This document shows positions 24,852 to 32,834 of a stretch of DNA of 64,000 nucleotides, piece after piece. The DNA is taken from assembly GCF_001750685.1 (NCBI RefSeq), contig NZ_CP017269.1:3823416-3887415 (forward strand). The letters are read 5' to 3'. Both the position numbers and the translations under genes were made by a program. The stretch's first letter is position 1. Each line of letters begins with the position of its first letter. This DNA comes from Geosporobacter ferrireducens. Its GTDB lineage: Bacteria; Bacillota; Clostridia; Peptostreptococcales; Thermotaleaceae. The notes under the pieces were generated by a model, which searched no databases, had not been told where the DNA came from, and saw only the letters and a program-made list of their open reading frames with translations.

Positions 24852-25298
24852 ATGAAGAAGTTCTTTAAAATAGTTGGAATTGGTTTTATTTCAGGTATAT
24901 TGTTATTTACTTTGTCGAGACATGGATGGAGGGTATTTGGCTTTTCTATGTGTGATTCTCCAAGTTCCCTTTATGCTGAAATGGTTTCTGTTGAGAATGA
25001 CATCCTTCGCATTAAGGGAGGAACAACAAGCAGTGCATCAGCTTACGTAGGGCATATTTATGTGGTTGAGGATAGAAGTCTTTATGTAGGCGTAAAGCAT
25101 AATACACTGTTAGGGTTTATAAACCGTTGGGGTGATTTTTATATAAGGATAGCAGTAGATACCACCCACATCGAAAATGTTTATTTTAAAGACAAGAATA
25201 GAGAAAAATTGATATGGAATGTCCATGAGGGGCTTATTAGAACCGCTCCACAAGCAACGCAAAGTATAGATGGTGCAGCTGAAGATAATCAGGAGTAA
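24852..25298 (+). CDS. Hypothetical membrane-anchored protein
   Basis: 148 residues that I do not recognise. One hydrophobic N-terminal segment (FKIVGIGFISGILLFTL, residues 5-21) acts as a membrane anchor or signal; a small beta-rich domain follows (residues 40-125), then an acidic tail. GAGGAG lies before ATG 24852. A hairpin (ATCCAATC 25328-25335, GATTGGAT 25348-25355) follows the gene. Confidence 0.6.
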   Translation: MKKFFKIVGIGFISGILLFTLSRHGWRVFGFSMCDSPSSLYAEMVSVENDILRIKGGTTSSASAYVGHIYVVEDRSLYVGVKHNTLLGFINRWGDFYIRIAVDTTHIENVYFKDKNREKLIWNVHEGLIRTAPQATQSIDGAAEDNQE

Positions 25299-25441
25299 TA
25301 AATTTGTAGAGTCAGTATATTATGCTGATCCAATCCTCCTATGGCATGATTGGATAAATCAACACCATATTTTTAAAGAGCAGAATAGAAAAAAGATAAT
25401 GATTTGCTAGACAGCAATAAATGAAAGGGGGAGTCTTTAAG

Positions 25442-25834
25442 ATGATTAAATATCATAGGGATAAGAAAGTTGATTACAATAGATTAATAGACTTATTTAA
25501 TCAGGTAGGCTGGAGGGATAAAACGAATGATAGGGATAGATTAAAAGCAATGGTAGATAATTCTCAAATCGTAGTTACCGCATGGGATGAAGACGTTATG
25601 GTTGGATCTGCCAGATGTACAACAGATTATGTATTTAACGGGCAAATCAATAATGTAGTGGTTGATGCAGAATATAGAAGAAAAGGTATTGAGAAGGCTT
25701 TAATCAATAAGATATTAGAGCATAGTAACCAGGTTACATATATGTTAAGAGGAGATACGAGGAATGAGGGCTTCTACAGAAGATTAGGCTTCGAAGATGG
25801 CTCGATAGCTTTGGTGTATAAGCGACAGGGGTAA
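25442..25834 (+). CDS. GNAT family N-acetyltransferase
   Basis: 130 residues from ATG 25442, preceded by AAAGGGGGAG. INNVVVDAEYRRKGIEKALINKIL is the acetyl-CoA-binding V/I-x-x-x-x-R-x-x-G-x-G/A region (the second Gly is Glu-flanked here), and GFYRRLGFED is the C-terminal motif. The acceptor is unknown. A terminator hairpin (GGGATGA...TCATCC, then TTTTTCG) follows at 25862-25886. Confidence 0.85.
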   Translation: MIKYHRDKKVDYNRLIDLFNQVGWRDKTNDRDRLKAMVDNSQIVVTAWDEDVMVGSARCTTDYVFNGQINNVVVDAEYRRKGIEKALINKILEHSNQVTYMLRGDTRNEGFYRRLGFEDGSIALVYKRQG

Positions 25835-25858
25835 GGGAGAAAAATTATGATAATAGAT

Positions 25859-25888
25859 GAAGGGGATGATAAAGTCATCCTTTTTCGT
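25859..25888 (+). terminator. Terminator after the GNAT gene
   Basis: AGGGGATGA, loop TAAAG, TCATCCTTTTTCG. Confidence 0.75.
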
Positions 25889-26026
25889 TTATTTGCAAAG
25901 GTATTCTAGATGTGAGAATTGTCCTGAGACCTATTTGCATGAAAAATGCATGACATAATATGAGAAAAGAACTAAACCGCTGACCGCGGTGGTTGCTGGC
26001 CCCTTTAAGTCTACTGAGAATATAAA

Positions 26027-26063
26027 AATAAAGTGGTATCTTGATAAAAGATGCCACTTTATT
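26027..26063. other. Long hairpin at the left boundary of the IS91-like element
   Basis: AATAAAGTGG and ATCTT (26027-26042) pair with AAGAT and CCACTTTATT (26048-26063) with one G.U pair and a 5-base loop. The homologous part of the recombinase gene starts right after this hairpin, whose right arm supplies the first codons of the truncated reading frame. Confidence 0.7.
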
Positions 26064-26563
26064 CATATCAACACTTAGCAATCCTTATGACTATTTATGC
26101 TGCAGGTCTTACAGTCAGCGAAGCTGCAAAACTTAAGGTTTCTGATATTGATAGTAAGAACATGCAAATTTCTGTTCGCTGTGGAAAAGGCAAAAAAGAC
26201 AGATATACACTTTTGTCCAAAACCAATCTTGATATTCTACGAGAATATTGGATGCGATATCACCCTGGTGATTATCTGTTTATGGGCGCAGATGGCAAAA
26301 GTCCAATTACTGCACGTACCATTCAAAGGATATTTGAGGAGGCTAAAGAAAAAGCTGGGATTAAGAAAAATGCTTCTGTACATACCCTAAGACATAGTTT
26401 TGCTACCCATCTTTTGGAGGCAGGAACCGACATTTGCTACATTCAAAGACTTCTTGGTCATACTTCCATCAATACCACAACCATTTACTTGCACTTAAGA
26501 AGAATGGATTTGTTAAATATAGTAAGTCCCCTAGACTCTTTAACAGGTGTAAATAATGGTTGA
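26051..26563 (+). pseudogene. Tyrosine recombinase, N-terminus missing
   Basis: 170 residues covering only the catalytic domain. AAGLTVSEAAKLKVSDID holds the first catalytic Arg region (here Val-Ser-Glu instead of Arg-Val-Ser-Glu, so the Arg is replaced by Thr), HTLRHSFATHLLEAG has His-x2-Arg, and LLGHTSINTTTIYLH contains His and the nucleophilic Tyr. The core-binding domain (about 100 residues) that should precede it is absent: the frame begins inside a hairpin at 26051 and there is no RBS. It is probably non-functional. Confidence 0.75.
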
Positions 26564-27743
26564 GCTACAAGATATATTCAATCAATATGGACAGGGCTAT
26601 AGGGAAAAACATAGATTGCCCAATCATATATTAAAGGCGATGTCTGCCATTGCGTCCTGTAGAACCCATACCCTTGGCGGGCATGTTGATGAGTGCGATA
26701 GCTGTGGTCACATAAGGGTTTCATATAATTCCTGCCGGAATAGGCATTGTCCTAAGTGTCAGACTCTCACAAAGGAAAGATGGATTGAAAACAGAAAGAA
26801 GGACTTGTTACCCGTAGGGTATTTTCATGTAGTATTTACCATGCCTGAAGAATTAAATTTCATGACCCTATTGAACCAAAGAGAAATATATTCCATTCTT
26901 TTTAAAGCAGTATCGGAAACCCTTCTGGAACTAGGTAGAGATGCAAAATATTTGGGTGGTGAGATTGGATTTATCTCTATTCTCCATACATGGGGACAAA
27001 ATTTAATGGATCATCCTCATATTCATTGTATTGTTCCTGGGGGTGGACTGTCCCATGACGGTAGTCGGTGGATCAGTGCGAGAAAAGATTTTTTCATTCC
27101 AGTAAAGGTTTTATCAAGAAAGTTTCGTGGTAAGTTCCTGTATTATCTTAAACGTATTTATTCTGAGAAAAAGTTGAAGCTTGTAGGAAATATTAAAATT
27201 CTTAAGAATGTAGGGGAGTTTAAATACTTCATTGGTAAATTGTACAAAAGGGAATGGGTGGTATATTGCAAACCTCCTTTTCAGAGTGCGGAGCACGTAC
27301 TTGAGTACCTTGGACGCTATACCCATCGGGTAGCCATTTCAAATCATCGAATTGTAAAGCTTGATAATGGACAGGTTACATTCCGTTGGAGGAACTATCG
27401 TGATGGAAACAAGAAAAAACTTATGACTCTTACTGTTGAGGAGTTCATCCGTAGGTTTTTAATCCATATTCTACCCAGTAGATTTGTAAAAATTAGACAT
27501 TATGGGATTTTAAGCAATCGAAATCGAAAGATAAAGATTACGAAGTGCAAGGTAATGATGGGTGTCGTTTTAAGGAAAGATGATAACGCCGTAGTTAAGC
27601 TAAGTGTAGCAGAGCTACTTTTAAAATTAACAGGTGTAGATATTACTAGATGTCCTTGCTGTGAAAAGGGAAAAATGCTTACAAAAGAAAAGCCAATTCC
27701 TAAAAATTGTTCACCGCCAGAAAGAGAAATCAAAACGGCATAA
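26556..27743 (+). CDS. IS91-family transposase (HUH, zinc-ribbon)
   Basis: 395 residues, full length. The N-terminal Cys cluster (CDSCGH...CRNRHCPKCQ, residues 47-72) binds zinc. HPHIHC near residue 150 is the HUH metal motif, and YLGRYTHRVAISNHRI near residue 250 carries the catalytic Tyr region. The C-terminus has another CPCC pair. These enzymes nick and move DNA by rolling-circle transposition. ATG 26556 overlaps the recombinase stop by 8 bases, the usual coupling in such elements. Confidence 0.93.
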   Translation: MVELQDIFNQYGQGYREKHRLPNHILKAMSAIASCRTHTLGGHVDECDSCGHIRVSYNSCRNRHCPKCQTLTKERWIENRKKDLLPVGYFHVVFTMPEELNFMTLLNQREIYSILFKAVSETLLELGRDAKYLGGEIGFISILHTWGQNLMDHPHIHCIVPGGGLSHDGSRWISARKDFFIPVKVLSRKFRGKFLYYLKRIYSEKKLKLVGNIKILKNVGEFKYFIGKLYKREWVVYCKPPFQSAEHVLEYLGRYTHRVAISNHRIVKLDNGQVTFRWRNYRDGNKKKLMTLTVEEFIRRFLIHILPSRFVKIRHYGILSNRNRKIKITKCKVMMGVVLRKDDNAVVKLSVAELLLKLTGVDITRCPCCEKGKMLTKEKPIPKNCSPPEREIKTA

Positions 27744-28341
27744 ATCAATATTTCTGGGGGAGGGGGGAACTATACCCTTTTATAGGAAAATAGTGTAAAA
27801 TATTAATATAGTAAGGCTGAAACTAATAAGTTTCTACTACGAAAATATGAAAATTGGTCCTTTATGGAGGATGAAAAATATTGAAATCCCATAGGCAGTG
27901 GTGACGCGGCTTCGTTCTATATTATGTTTCGGAAATTGAGCAATTGTAAATTCTACCAACACTTTTAATCTTGATTAAGGGTGTTGGTTTTAATAGGCTC
28001 AACTTCCGAATACAATGCTATTCATATTACGAAACAAGTATTAGAAATATAGAATGAAACATTACATCTTGAAAACTTGATAATACAACATTTTTAAAAT
28101 ATAAATTTACCATTTGATATAAAAACTGGTCTAAAATAATGATAGTTCTTGAACTCTTTTAGTCCAATCTTGTTTATTAATCATAATTGATTACCTCTAT
28201 TGTAGTACTTGATATGTTGTTTATTATTCCCTTTTGGAAACCGAAAAATCCTGCCATTTAGGACAGTATCCTAAAGGAAGCATAAACTCATGGCGGGCGG
28301 CGGCGTTAAAGTAACGGCACAATGCCCAATATTCAGTTGTT
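27744..28341. other. Non-coding stretch between the IS91-like and Tn4451-like elements
   Basis: About 600 AT-rich bases with no convincing gene on either strand. The middle is taken up by a nested palindromic element (27911-28058, listed separately). The base composition rises in GC from about 28260 onward, marking the edge of the next element. Confidence 0.6.
27911..28058. repeat. Nested palindromic element (MITE-like or structured RNA)
   Basis: Four nested stems share one axis. Outer: TTCGTTCTATATT (27911-27923) with AATATAGAATGAA (28046-28058), one wobble. Second: TGTTTCG (27925-27931) with CGAAACA (28030-28036). Third: GGAA-A-TTGAGC (27931-27941) with GCTCAA-C-TTCC (27997-28007). Inner: a 16-bp stem at 27955-27988 with a 2-base loop. 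The base pairing holds through wobbles, and no open frame is present. Confidence 0.65.
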
Positions 28342-29871
28342 TTACGTCCCTAAGCCCATCAGGGAAAGGCGGTCAACCGCGCCTATGTTGTTGTAGATGG
28401 TTTCTACCTTTTGACGGCGGTCACCTCTGGCTTGTTCCGGCTCATGGACAATAATACGGTCAATAAATTCATGGACGATTGCCGGGGTCAATTCCTCTTG
28501 TTCCGTTTCAAACTTCCCGGACATTTTCTCGTACCGTTCGTCTGTGATTTTCCCGGAAACGTTGTCCACATAGAGCCGTTCAATGAGAGTATCAAGCTCG
28601 GCAATGCGGCAGCGGTGCTTCTCGGCGGTTCGCTTCTTCGCCGCTGTTTCCCGCTTGTATTCCTGTGCGCTCCTGTCCATAACAACCCTTGCAAACTGCT
28701 TTTCATGCTTCGGAATGTAGCGGAGCAAATCCCGCAATTCCTCTAACACAAGCTGTTCCAACTGGCTCTCCCGGATAAAGTGACAGGTGCATTTCCGCTT
28801 GCCCTGATACTGAACGTCCTTACGGTATTCCGAACAGCTATACGAACCCTCATAGCGCGTTCCCCACTTATTCTTGATAGACCGGGTATAGAAGTACAGC
28901 TTCGCGCCGCAATCGGCACAATAGGCCACGCCGGAGAACAGGCCAGACTTGCCATAGCGCGGGGCACGGCGTTTGTGTTGGCGCATACTGCGGACAATAT
29001 CCCATGTTTCCGGGTCTATGATAGCCGGGTGGGTGTCCTCAAATACAAGCTGTTTTTCGGGCGGGTTCAGCCGGGGGCGGTTGTCCTTGTAGGACTTCGA
29101 CCATGTCTTGAAATTGATGGTCAGCCCCAGGTATTCCGGCTTATGTACCGTTGTGGTATTCCAGAAATACGGGTCTTTGCAAGGGCGGGCTTTCTTCACA
29201 ATGTCATGTTCGTATTTGTAGCCGCTGGGATTGAGGATATGTTCATCATTCAGCAAACTGGCAATCTGCGCGGGGCCATAGCCATCCACGGAAAGTCGGA
29301 ATATCCGGCGTACATTGGCGGCGCTTTCCTCGTCAATGACAAGCTGTTTCGGGTTGTCCGGGTCTTTGCGGTAGCCATAGGGCGGGATAACGGCAAGGCG
29401 TTCACCGCTTTTCCCTTTAGCCTGCCATACGGCACGGATTTTTTTGCTGGTATTTTTAACATACCACTCGTTAAACAGGTTCATCATAGAGGTAAAATCG
29501 TTTTCCCCGCGCCCGATATCTACATTGTCATTGACCGCAATCAGCCGAACGTCTTTTTCTGAAAACAGGATTTCCGTATAGAAGCCGACTTTCAGATAAT
29601 CGCGCCCGAAGCGGCTCATATCTTTCACTATGACCGTTGCCACATTCCCGGCTTCCACTTCCTCAATCATTTTTGTGAAGCTCGGTCTTTCAAAATCGGC
29701 TCCCGAAAAACCGTCATCATAAATGAACTCGTAAGGGGTAAAGCCGTTTTCCTCGGCGTATTTGGTGAGGATTTTCCGCTGATTAATAATACTGTTGGAA
29801 TCGCCCTGCAATTCGTCCTCATGGCTTAACCTGCCGTATAAATAAATCTTTTTGTCAGGCTGTCTTTTCAT
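28342..29871 (-). CDS. Large serine recombinase, TnpX/CTn type, with apparent internal deletion
   Basis: 509 residues from ATG 29871, preceded by GAGAGGTC; the frame is open further upstream without an RBS. Domains in order: resolvase catalytic domain (YLYGRLSHEDE with the nucleophile Ser; IVKDMSRFGRDYL), recombinase domain (about 180-300), zinc ribbon (YCADCGAKLYFY, residues near 340) and a C-terminal coiled-coil. After KFETEQEE the protein goes straight to LTPAIVHEFIDRIIVH; family members usually have several dozen more residues of coiled coil and an EIPELT-type stretch in between. This suggests an in-frame deletion near 28490, which may impair synapsis. Confidence 0.88.
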   Translation of the reverse strand: MKRQPDKKIYLYGRLSHEDELQGDSNSIINQRKILTKYAEENGFTPYEFIYDDGFSGADFERPSFTKMIEEVEAGNVATVIVKDMSRFGRDYLKVGFYTEILFSEKDVRLIAVNDNVDIGRGENDFTSMMNLFNEWYVKNTSKKIRAVWQAKGKSGERLAVIPPYGYRKDPDNPKQLVIDEESAANVRRIFRLSVDGYGPAQIASLLNDEHILNPSGYKYEHDIVKKARPCKDPYFWNTTTVHKPEYLGLTINFKTWSKSYKDNRPRLNPPEKQLVFEDTHPAIIDPETWDIVRSMRQHKRRAPRYGKSGLFSGVAYCADCGAKLYFYTRSIKNKWGTRYEGSYSCSEYRKDVQYQGKRKCTCHFIRESQLEQLVLEELRDLLRYIPKHEKQFARVVMDRSAQEYKRETAAKKRTAEKHRCRIAELDTLIERLYVDNVSGKITDERYEKMSGKFETEQEELTPAIVHEFIDRIIVHEPEQARGDRRQKVETIYNNIGAVDRLSLMGLGT

Positions 29872-29973
29872 AGTGACCTCTCTTTCCGACAGCCAACAGA
29901 CGGTAATGTATACTCTAATTATACCGCCTTTGCCGCCTGTTGTCATGGTTGTCGCGGGGGTAAATTCTCTGTT

Positions 29974-30117
29974 TCAAACCTTGTCCGGCCTGTCAGCGTC
30001 ATATTGAACCAAACGGGCAAAGGTGGATACAATATCGCCCTCCTTGCCCTCTTTGAAGCGGGAGGACACAAGGAAAGTCGTATTGCCGATTTTGCGGGTG
30101 GTAGTATGTTCTTCCAT
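29974..30117 (-). CDS. TnpW-like transposon-encoded small protein
   Basis: 47 residues from ATG 30117. MEEHTTTRKIGNTTFLVSS followed by FKEGKEGDI matches the small TnpW-type proteins found next to TnpX recombinases. A ribosome site (AAAGGAG near 30170) lies about 50 bases upstream of this ATG, so translation may begin earlier at a non-ATG codon, or the start may have been lost by frameshift. Its function is not established. Confidence 0.6.
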   Translation of the reverse strand: MEEHTTTRKIGNTTFLVSSRFKEGKEGDIVSTFARLVQYDADRPDKV

Positions 30118-30183
30118 CTGAATAGCGACAGTATCGATATTTCCATTTTTAATGATTTTCTGTATAAAAAACTCCTTTCGGTG

Positions 30184-30208
30184 ACTTCGGGCCAACTTGG
30201 CCCGAAGT
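30184..30208. repeat. 25-bp palindrome, copy 1
   Basis: ACTTCGGGCCAA, one central base, TTGGCCCGAAGT. Identical to the sequence at 31733-31757; it lies just upstream of the TnpW-like gene. Confidence 0.9.
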
Positions 30209-30309
30209 GGGTTGGGATTGTGAAATTGAGGGAAATGTTGTATTATATATAATATAAATTTTATGTGCATTATTTATATATCAGGTATCAAGGAAGGGAG
30301 ACAAATATT

Positions 30310-30939
30310 ATGGGAAATACGTATGAGATAATTGATGAAAGCAAATGGAAAAGGGCTTTACACTGTCAAATATTCAGAAACAGTATAGAACCCTCCTATT
30401 GTGTTACCTTTGAATTAGATATTACAAATTTCTTGGAAAAAGTCCGGGCAGAAAAAATTTCCTTTACTTTGTCCCTTATCTTTGCAGTTTCAAAATGTGC
30501 GAATAACATAGAAGAATTTCGATATCGTTTCCTCGATGGCCAAATTGTGCTTTACGATAGGATTAATACAGCATTTACCTACTTGGATAAGAATACTGAG
30601 CTTTTCAAAGTTGTTAATGTTGACATGCAGGACACTCTAGCAAGTTATATTTCTGTAGCGGCCCAAAAAGCTACAAATCAAAAAGACTATTTCACGGGAC
30701 CATTGGGCAATGATGTATTTCAATTTTCGCCTATGCCATGGGTATCATATACTCATATTTCACACACAAATTCCGGTAAAAAAGATAACTCTACTCCATT
30801 ATTTGATTGGGGGAAATATTTTGACAGAGACGGGAAGAAGATACTTCCTTTTTCCGTTCAGGTACACCATTCTTTTGTAGACGGGATACATATTGGAAAA
30901 CTAGTAGATTCGTTACAAGATTATTTGAACAAGATATAG
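30310..30939 (+). CDS. Chloramphenicol acetyltransferase-like protein (CatA family)
   Basis: 209 residues from ATG 30310, with GGAAGGGAG before it; slightly shorter than the roughly 215-residue norm. FDWGKYFDRDGKKILPFSV followed by VHHSFVDG gives the catalytic HHxxxDG, and MPWVSYTHISHT corresponds to the PWxSFTSF region. The CAT fold is clear. Divergence from well-known CatA/CatP proteins means that chloramphenicol as substrate is likely but not certain. It lies opposite in direction to the recombinase, inside the GC-rich element but is itself AT-richer. Confidence 0.8.
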   Translation: MGNTYEIIDESKWKRALHCQIFRNSIEPSYCVTFELDITNFLEKVRAEKISFTLSLIFAVSKCANNIEEFRYRFLDGQIVLYDRINTAFTYLDKNTELFKVVNVDMQDTLASYISVAAQKATNQKDYFTGPLGNDVFQFSPMPWVSYTHISHTNSGKKDNSTPLFDWGKYFDRDGKKILPFSVQVHHSFVDGIHIGKLVDSLQDYLNKI

Positions 30940-30954
30940 GCTTCGAACATCAAA

Positions 30955-31175
30955 TTCAAGGCACGGTCATATACTTCTGTGAAGTATATGACCCACTCTG
31001 ACACTTTCCGCTTCGCGGCAAAGTGTCCCGTGGGCTCTCCAAGGGGGAACGCCGCCTGCGGGCGGGTTCCGGCCTGATGGAAACGGTCTTGCTCGCGCAA
31101 CCCCATCTCCAACAGGCTGAGAAAAAGCGGGGCGTGGCTTGTGGCCACACTCCGCTTTTTCGTGGTGCGCCGCCG
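30955..31175. other. Structured GC-rich non-coding segment with three strong hairpins
   Basis: Hairpin 1: a perfect 13-bp stem at 30965-30993 with loop TGT. Hairpin 2: GACACTTT...AAAGTGTC near 30999-31026 enclosing CCGC-TTC-GCGG. Hairpin 3: AAAAAGCGG...CCGCTTTTT near 31122-31160 enclosing GTGGC/GCCAC, which looks like a bidirectional terminator between the convergent cat-like and sigma-like genes. Reading frames crossing this segment look incidental. Confidence 0.6.
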
Positions 31176-31214
31176 ATCCGCTATGCGCAGAAGCGGCGGT
31201 GCGGGGACAAGGTG

Positions 31215-31574
31215 CTATTCCCTAAAACGCTTTATCTGTGTTTGTTTTTTGAGGCTCTTGAGTGAAGCACGGAGCGAATAGCATATGGTCGAGTGGTTTA
31301 CTCCCTCCATGTCTGCAATCTGCTGAATTTTCATGCCCTCAAAATACCGCTGTCTTAAACGGCGTTTTTGTGCTTCGGTCAGATTTTCAATGGCATCTTC
31401 GATTTCCTGTGTCGTTTCTTCCTTGATGTAAATTTCCTCTGGCGTTTCGGGTTTGGTAACGCACTCATTCGCAATACCGTCCCCCATGTCTAATGTATAG
31501 TGCGCCCGGTGGTAATAGGTACGCCGCTTGTATGCGGATTCCTGACGGTCAGCGGCTTTCATGGCTTCCAGCAT
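31215..31574 (-). CDS. Sigma-70 region-4-like DNA-binding protein of mobile elements
   Basis: 119 residues from the internal ATG 31574. The C-terminal part IENLTEAQKRRLRQRYFEG, MKIQQIADMEGVNHSTI and RASLKSLKK is a region-4 helix-turn-helix. Such sigma-like proteins regulate excision genes in Tn916/Tn4451-type elements. Frame analysis shows VFVEITEE directly upstream in the same frame, but the only ATG with an RBS (GAAAGGAAG, ATG at 31600) is one base out of frame. A single-base deletion may have uncoupled the start, so the gene may be broken. Confidence 0.7.
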   Translation of the reverse strand: MLEAMKAADRQESAYKRRTYYHRAHYTLDMGDGIANECVTKPETPEEIYIKEETTQEIEDAIENLTEAQKRRLRQRYFEGMKIQQIADMEGVNHSTICYSLRASLKSLKKQTQIKRFRE

Positions 31575-31732
31575 TTCTTCCGTAATTTCTACGAAAACAT
31601 CTTCCTTTCACCAGTAGTAAAGGTCTTTCAAATTTACAGTTATCACGGTTAATCCTCCATTCAATTTTTAGGTTTACGGGCTTCCAGAATTGAATGGAGC
31701 AAGGCGGCGAACGACAGCCAGGGCAATATGGC

Positions 31733-31757
31733 ACTTCGGGCCAACTTGGCCCGAAGT
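31733..31757. repeat. 25-bp palindrome, copy 2
   Basis: Identical to 30184-30208 (arms ACTTCGGGCCAA / TTGGCCCGAAGT). It lies upstream of the sigma-like gene. Confidence 0.9.
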
Positions 31758-32109
31758 TGCGAGGAAGTTTGTCCACAAGACCAACAAATAAAAAAACACC
31801 TATCCGAGAAAATACTCGAACGGTGTCGTATGAAAAATGGGCACAGTAGCCGCCTATTTTTTGATATGATTTTTTAAAATTATATAGCCTTAGAACATCA
31901 GCTATGCTAAGCCGTCACTATGCGGTGACGGCTCCTCATGAATACAGGAAAGCGACTTCGGATACATGGAAACCTCCATTCCCAAAGCCGCTTGACCCAA
32001 AAAGGGCGCATATTACCAAGCCCTCTAATAAATAGAGAACAGCGGCTTTGATGTTATTCAAAACCGCTGCTTTGCTAGATGTATTCCTATTTGGCGCACA
32101 ATTATCCTG

Positions 32110-32152
32110 CCACCATTACAACGGTTTTTTTTATTTCCGTTGTTGCTGGTGG
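32110..32152 (-). terminator. Probable terminator of the tetR-cat operon
   Basis: CCACC...ACAACGG (32110-32125) pairs with CCGTTGT...GGTGG (32137-32152). The A/T-rich loop and position just beyond the cat stop fit a terminator on the minus strand. Confidence 0.5.
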
Positions 32153-32168
32153 CTATTTTATATGTGCA

Positions 32169-32834
32169 TTATAGTGCCAGCCATTCTTCGGGATTATCCA
32201 TTGATTGCTGTAACTCCTCAAAGAAAACTTTTAGGCTGTATCCGTCGGTTGTTGCATGGTGTACTGTAATAGATAGCGGCATTAAAATCTTCCCATTGTT
32301 TTCATAAAAAGCTCCTGCTTCTAAGGAAGGGACATAGTAATCCTTAATTCCATGATTATGGAGAGAAAAACTATTAAATGTGAACCACGGAATACAAGAG
32401 ATGATATAGGCACTTGCAGGAGGAATACCTTTGGCGGATAAGATTCCATGGCTATCCCCATACCTCTTAGTATCATCAATATAATTGCTATAGAATGTCA
32501 TAAAATCATTGCAATATTCTGTCCACAATAAAGATGTTGTTTTATCATCATCATGGAATTGGGGGTATGCAGGAGTAAGGAAATCCCAATGCCCAAGTAT
32601 ATCATCTTGCTTTGATATACGCAACTCTGGCTGTTTTTCAATGGCTTTTGTAACAAGATATAAGTAAGCCGGGAAAAATTTCATTTCTTTGTCTTTTAAG
32701 GTTTTTCTTAGTATCGTAACGTCCATAGAAACGTTTACAGTATAAGTTGTAGGGGCCATTTGGGTGTAGTAGTAAAACATTTGGGCCAAAGGCCATGTTT
32801 GTAAATCAATCGGCGTAAAGTTATTCGGATTCAT
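32169..32834 (-). CDS. catA: Type A chloramphenicol O-acetyltransferase-like protein
   Basis: 221 residues, normal for CAT. MNPNNFTPIDLQTWPLAQMF is a typical CatA N-terminus, IPWFTFNSFSLHNHG holds the substrate-site Ser region, and ITVHHATTDGYSL gives the catalytic HHxxxDG. It would acetylate chloramphenicol or a related compound using acetyl-CoA. It overlaps the end of the upstream tetR gene by 14 bases, so both are on one transcript and the regulator probably controls it. It is only distantly similar to the CAT-like protein at 30310. Confidence 0.85.
   Translation of the reverse strand: MNPNNFTPIDLQTWPLAQMFYYYTQMAPTTYTVNVSMDVTILRKTLKDKEMKFFPAYLYLVTKAIEKQPELRISKQDDILGHWDFLTPAYPQFHDDDKTTSLLWTEYCNDFMTFYSNYIDDTKRYGDSHGILSAKGIPPASAYIISCIPWFTFNSFSLHNHGIKDYYVPSLEAGAFYENNGKILMPLSITVHHATTDGYSLKVFFEELQQSMDNPEEWLAL

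Larger units (their letters stand above)
26051..27743 (+). mobile_element. IS91-like (HUH) insertion element with truncated accessory recombinase
   Basis: Two overlapping genes, a tyrosine recombinase fragment and an HUH transposase, form the module of IS91-type elements that carry an accessory integrase. The left end has been lost at about 26064. The right end lies somewhere after 27743, but I cannot place it from sequence alone. Confidence 0.75.
28270..31760. mobile_element. Tn4451-like integrative element, apparently degraded
   Basis: A GC-rich block unlike its flanks carries a TnpX-type large serine recombinase, a TnpW-like small protein, a CAT-like acetyltransferase and a sigma-like protein, a gene set reminiscent of the clostridial Tn4451/Tn4453 group. 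Two identical 25-bp palindromes (30184-30208, 31733-31757) lie inside. No mobilisation gene is seen. End points are approximate; I could not identify terminal repeats. Confidence 0.6.
31575..32168. other. Intergenic region with repeats between the sigma-like gene and cat
   Basis: No convincing gene. It contains the second 25-bp palindrome (31733-31757), a hairpin GCCGTCAC-TATGC-GGTGACGGC near 31911-31933, several AGCGGC/GCCGCT pairs (31938-32076), and a probable cat terminator at 32110-32152. Confidence 0.5.

Noticed and set aside
28780..29562. Long plus-strand frame (260 codons) inside the serine recombinase
   Set aside because: It is the complement of a GC-rich coding region with clear recombinase domains and has no RBS.
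31023..31265. Plus-strand frame of 80 codons across the GC-rich hairpin region
   Set aside because: It lies in a segment made of inverted repeats, has no RBS and overlaps the sigma-like gene; composition explains the open frame.
31549..31776. Minus-strand frame of 75 codons upstream of the sigma-like gene
   Set aside because: It contains the 25-bp palindrome and runs into the out-of-frame start of the sigma-like gene; no family resemblance. Best read as a leader region.
32048..32269. Plus-strand frame of 73 codons overlapping the end of cat
   Set aside because: No RBS; it covers a hairpin region and the antisense of the cat C-terminus.
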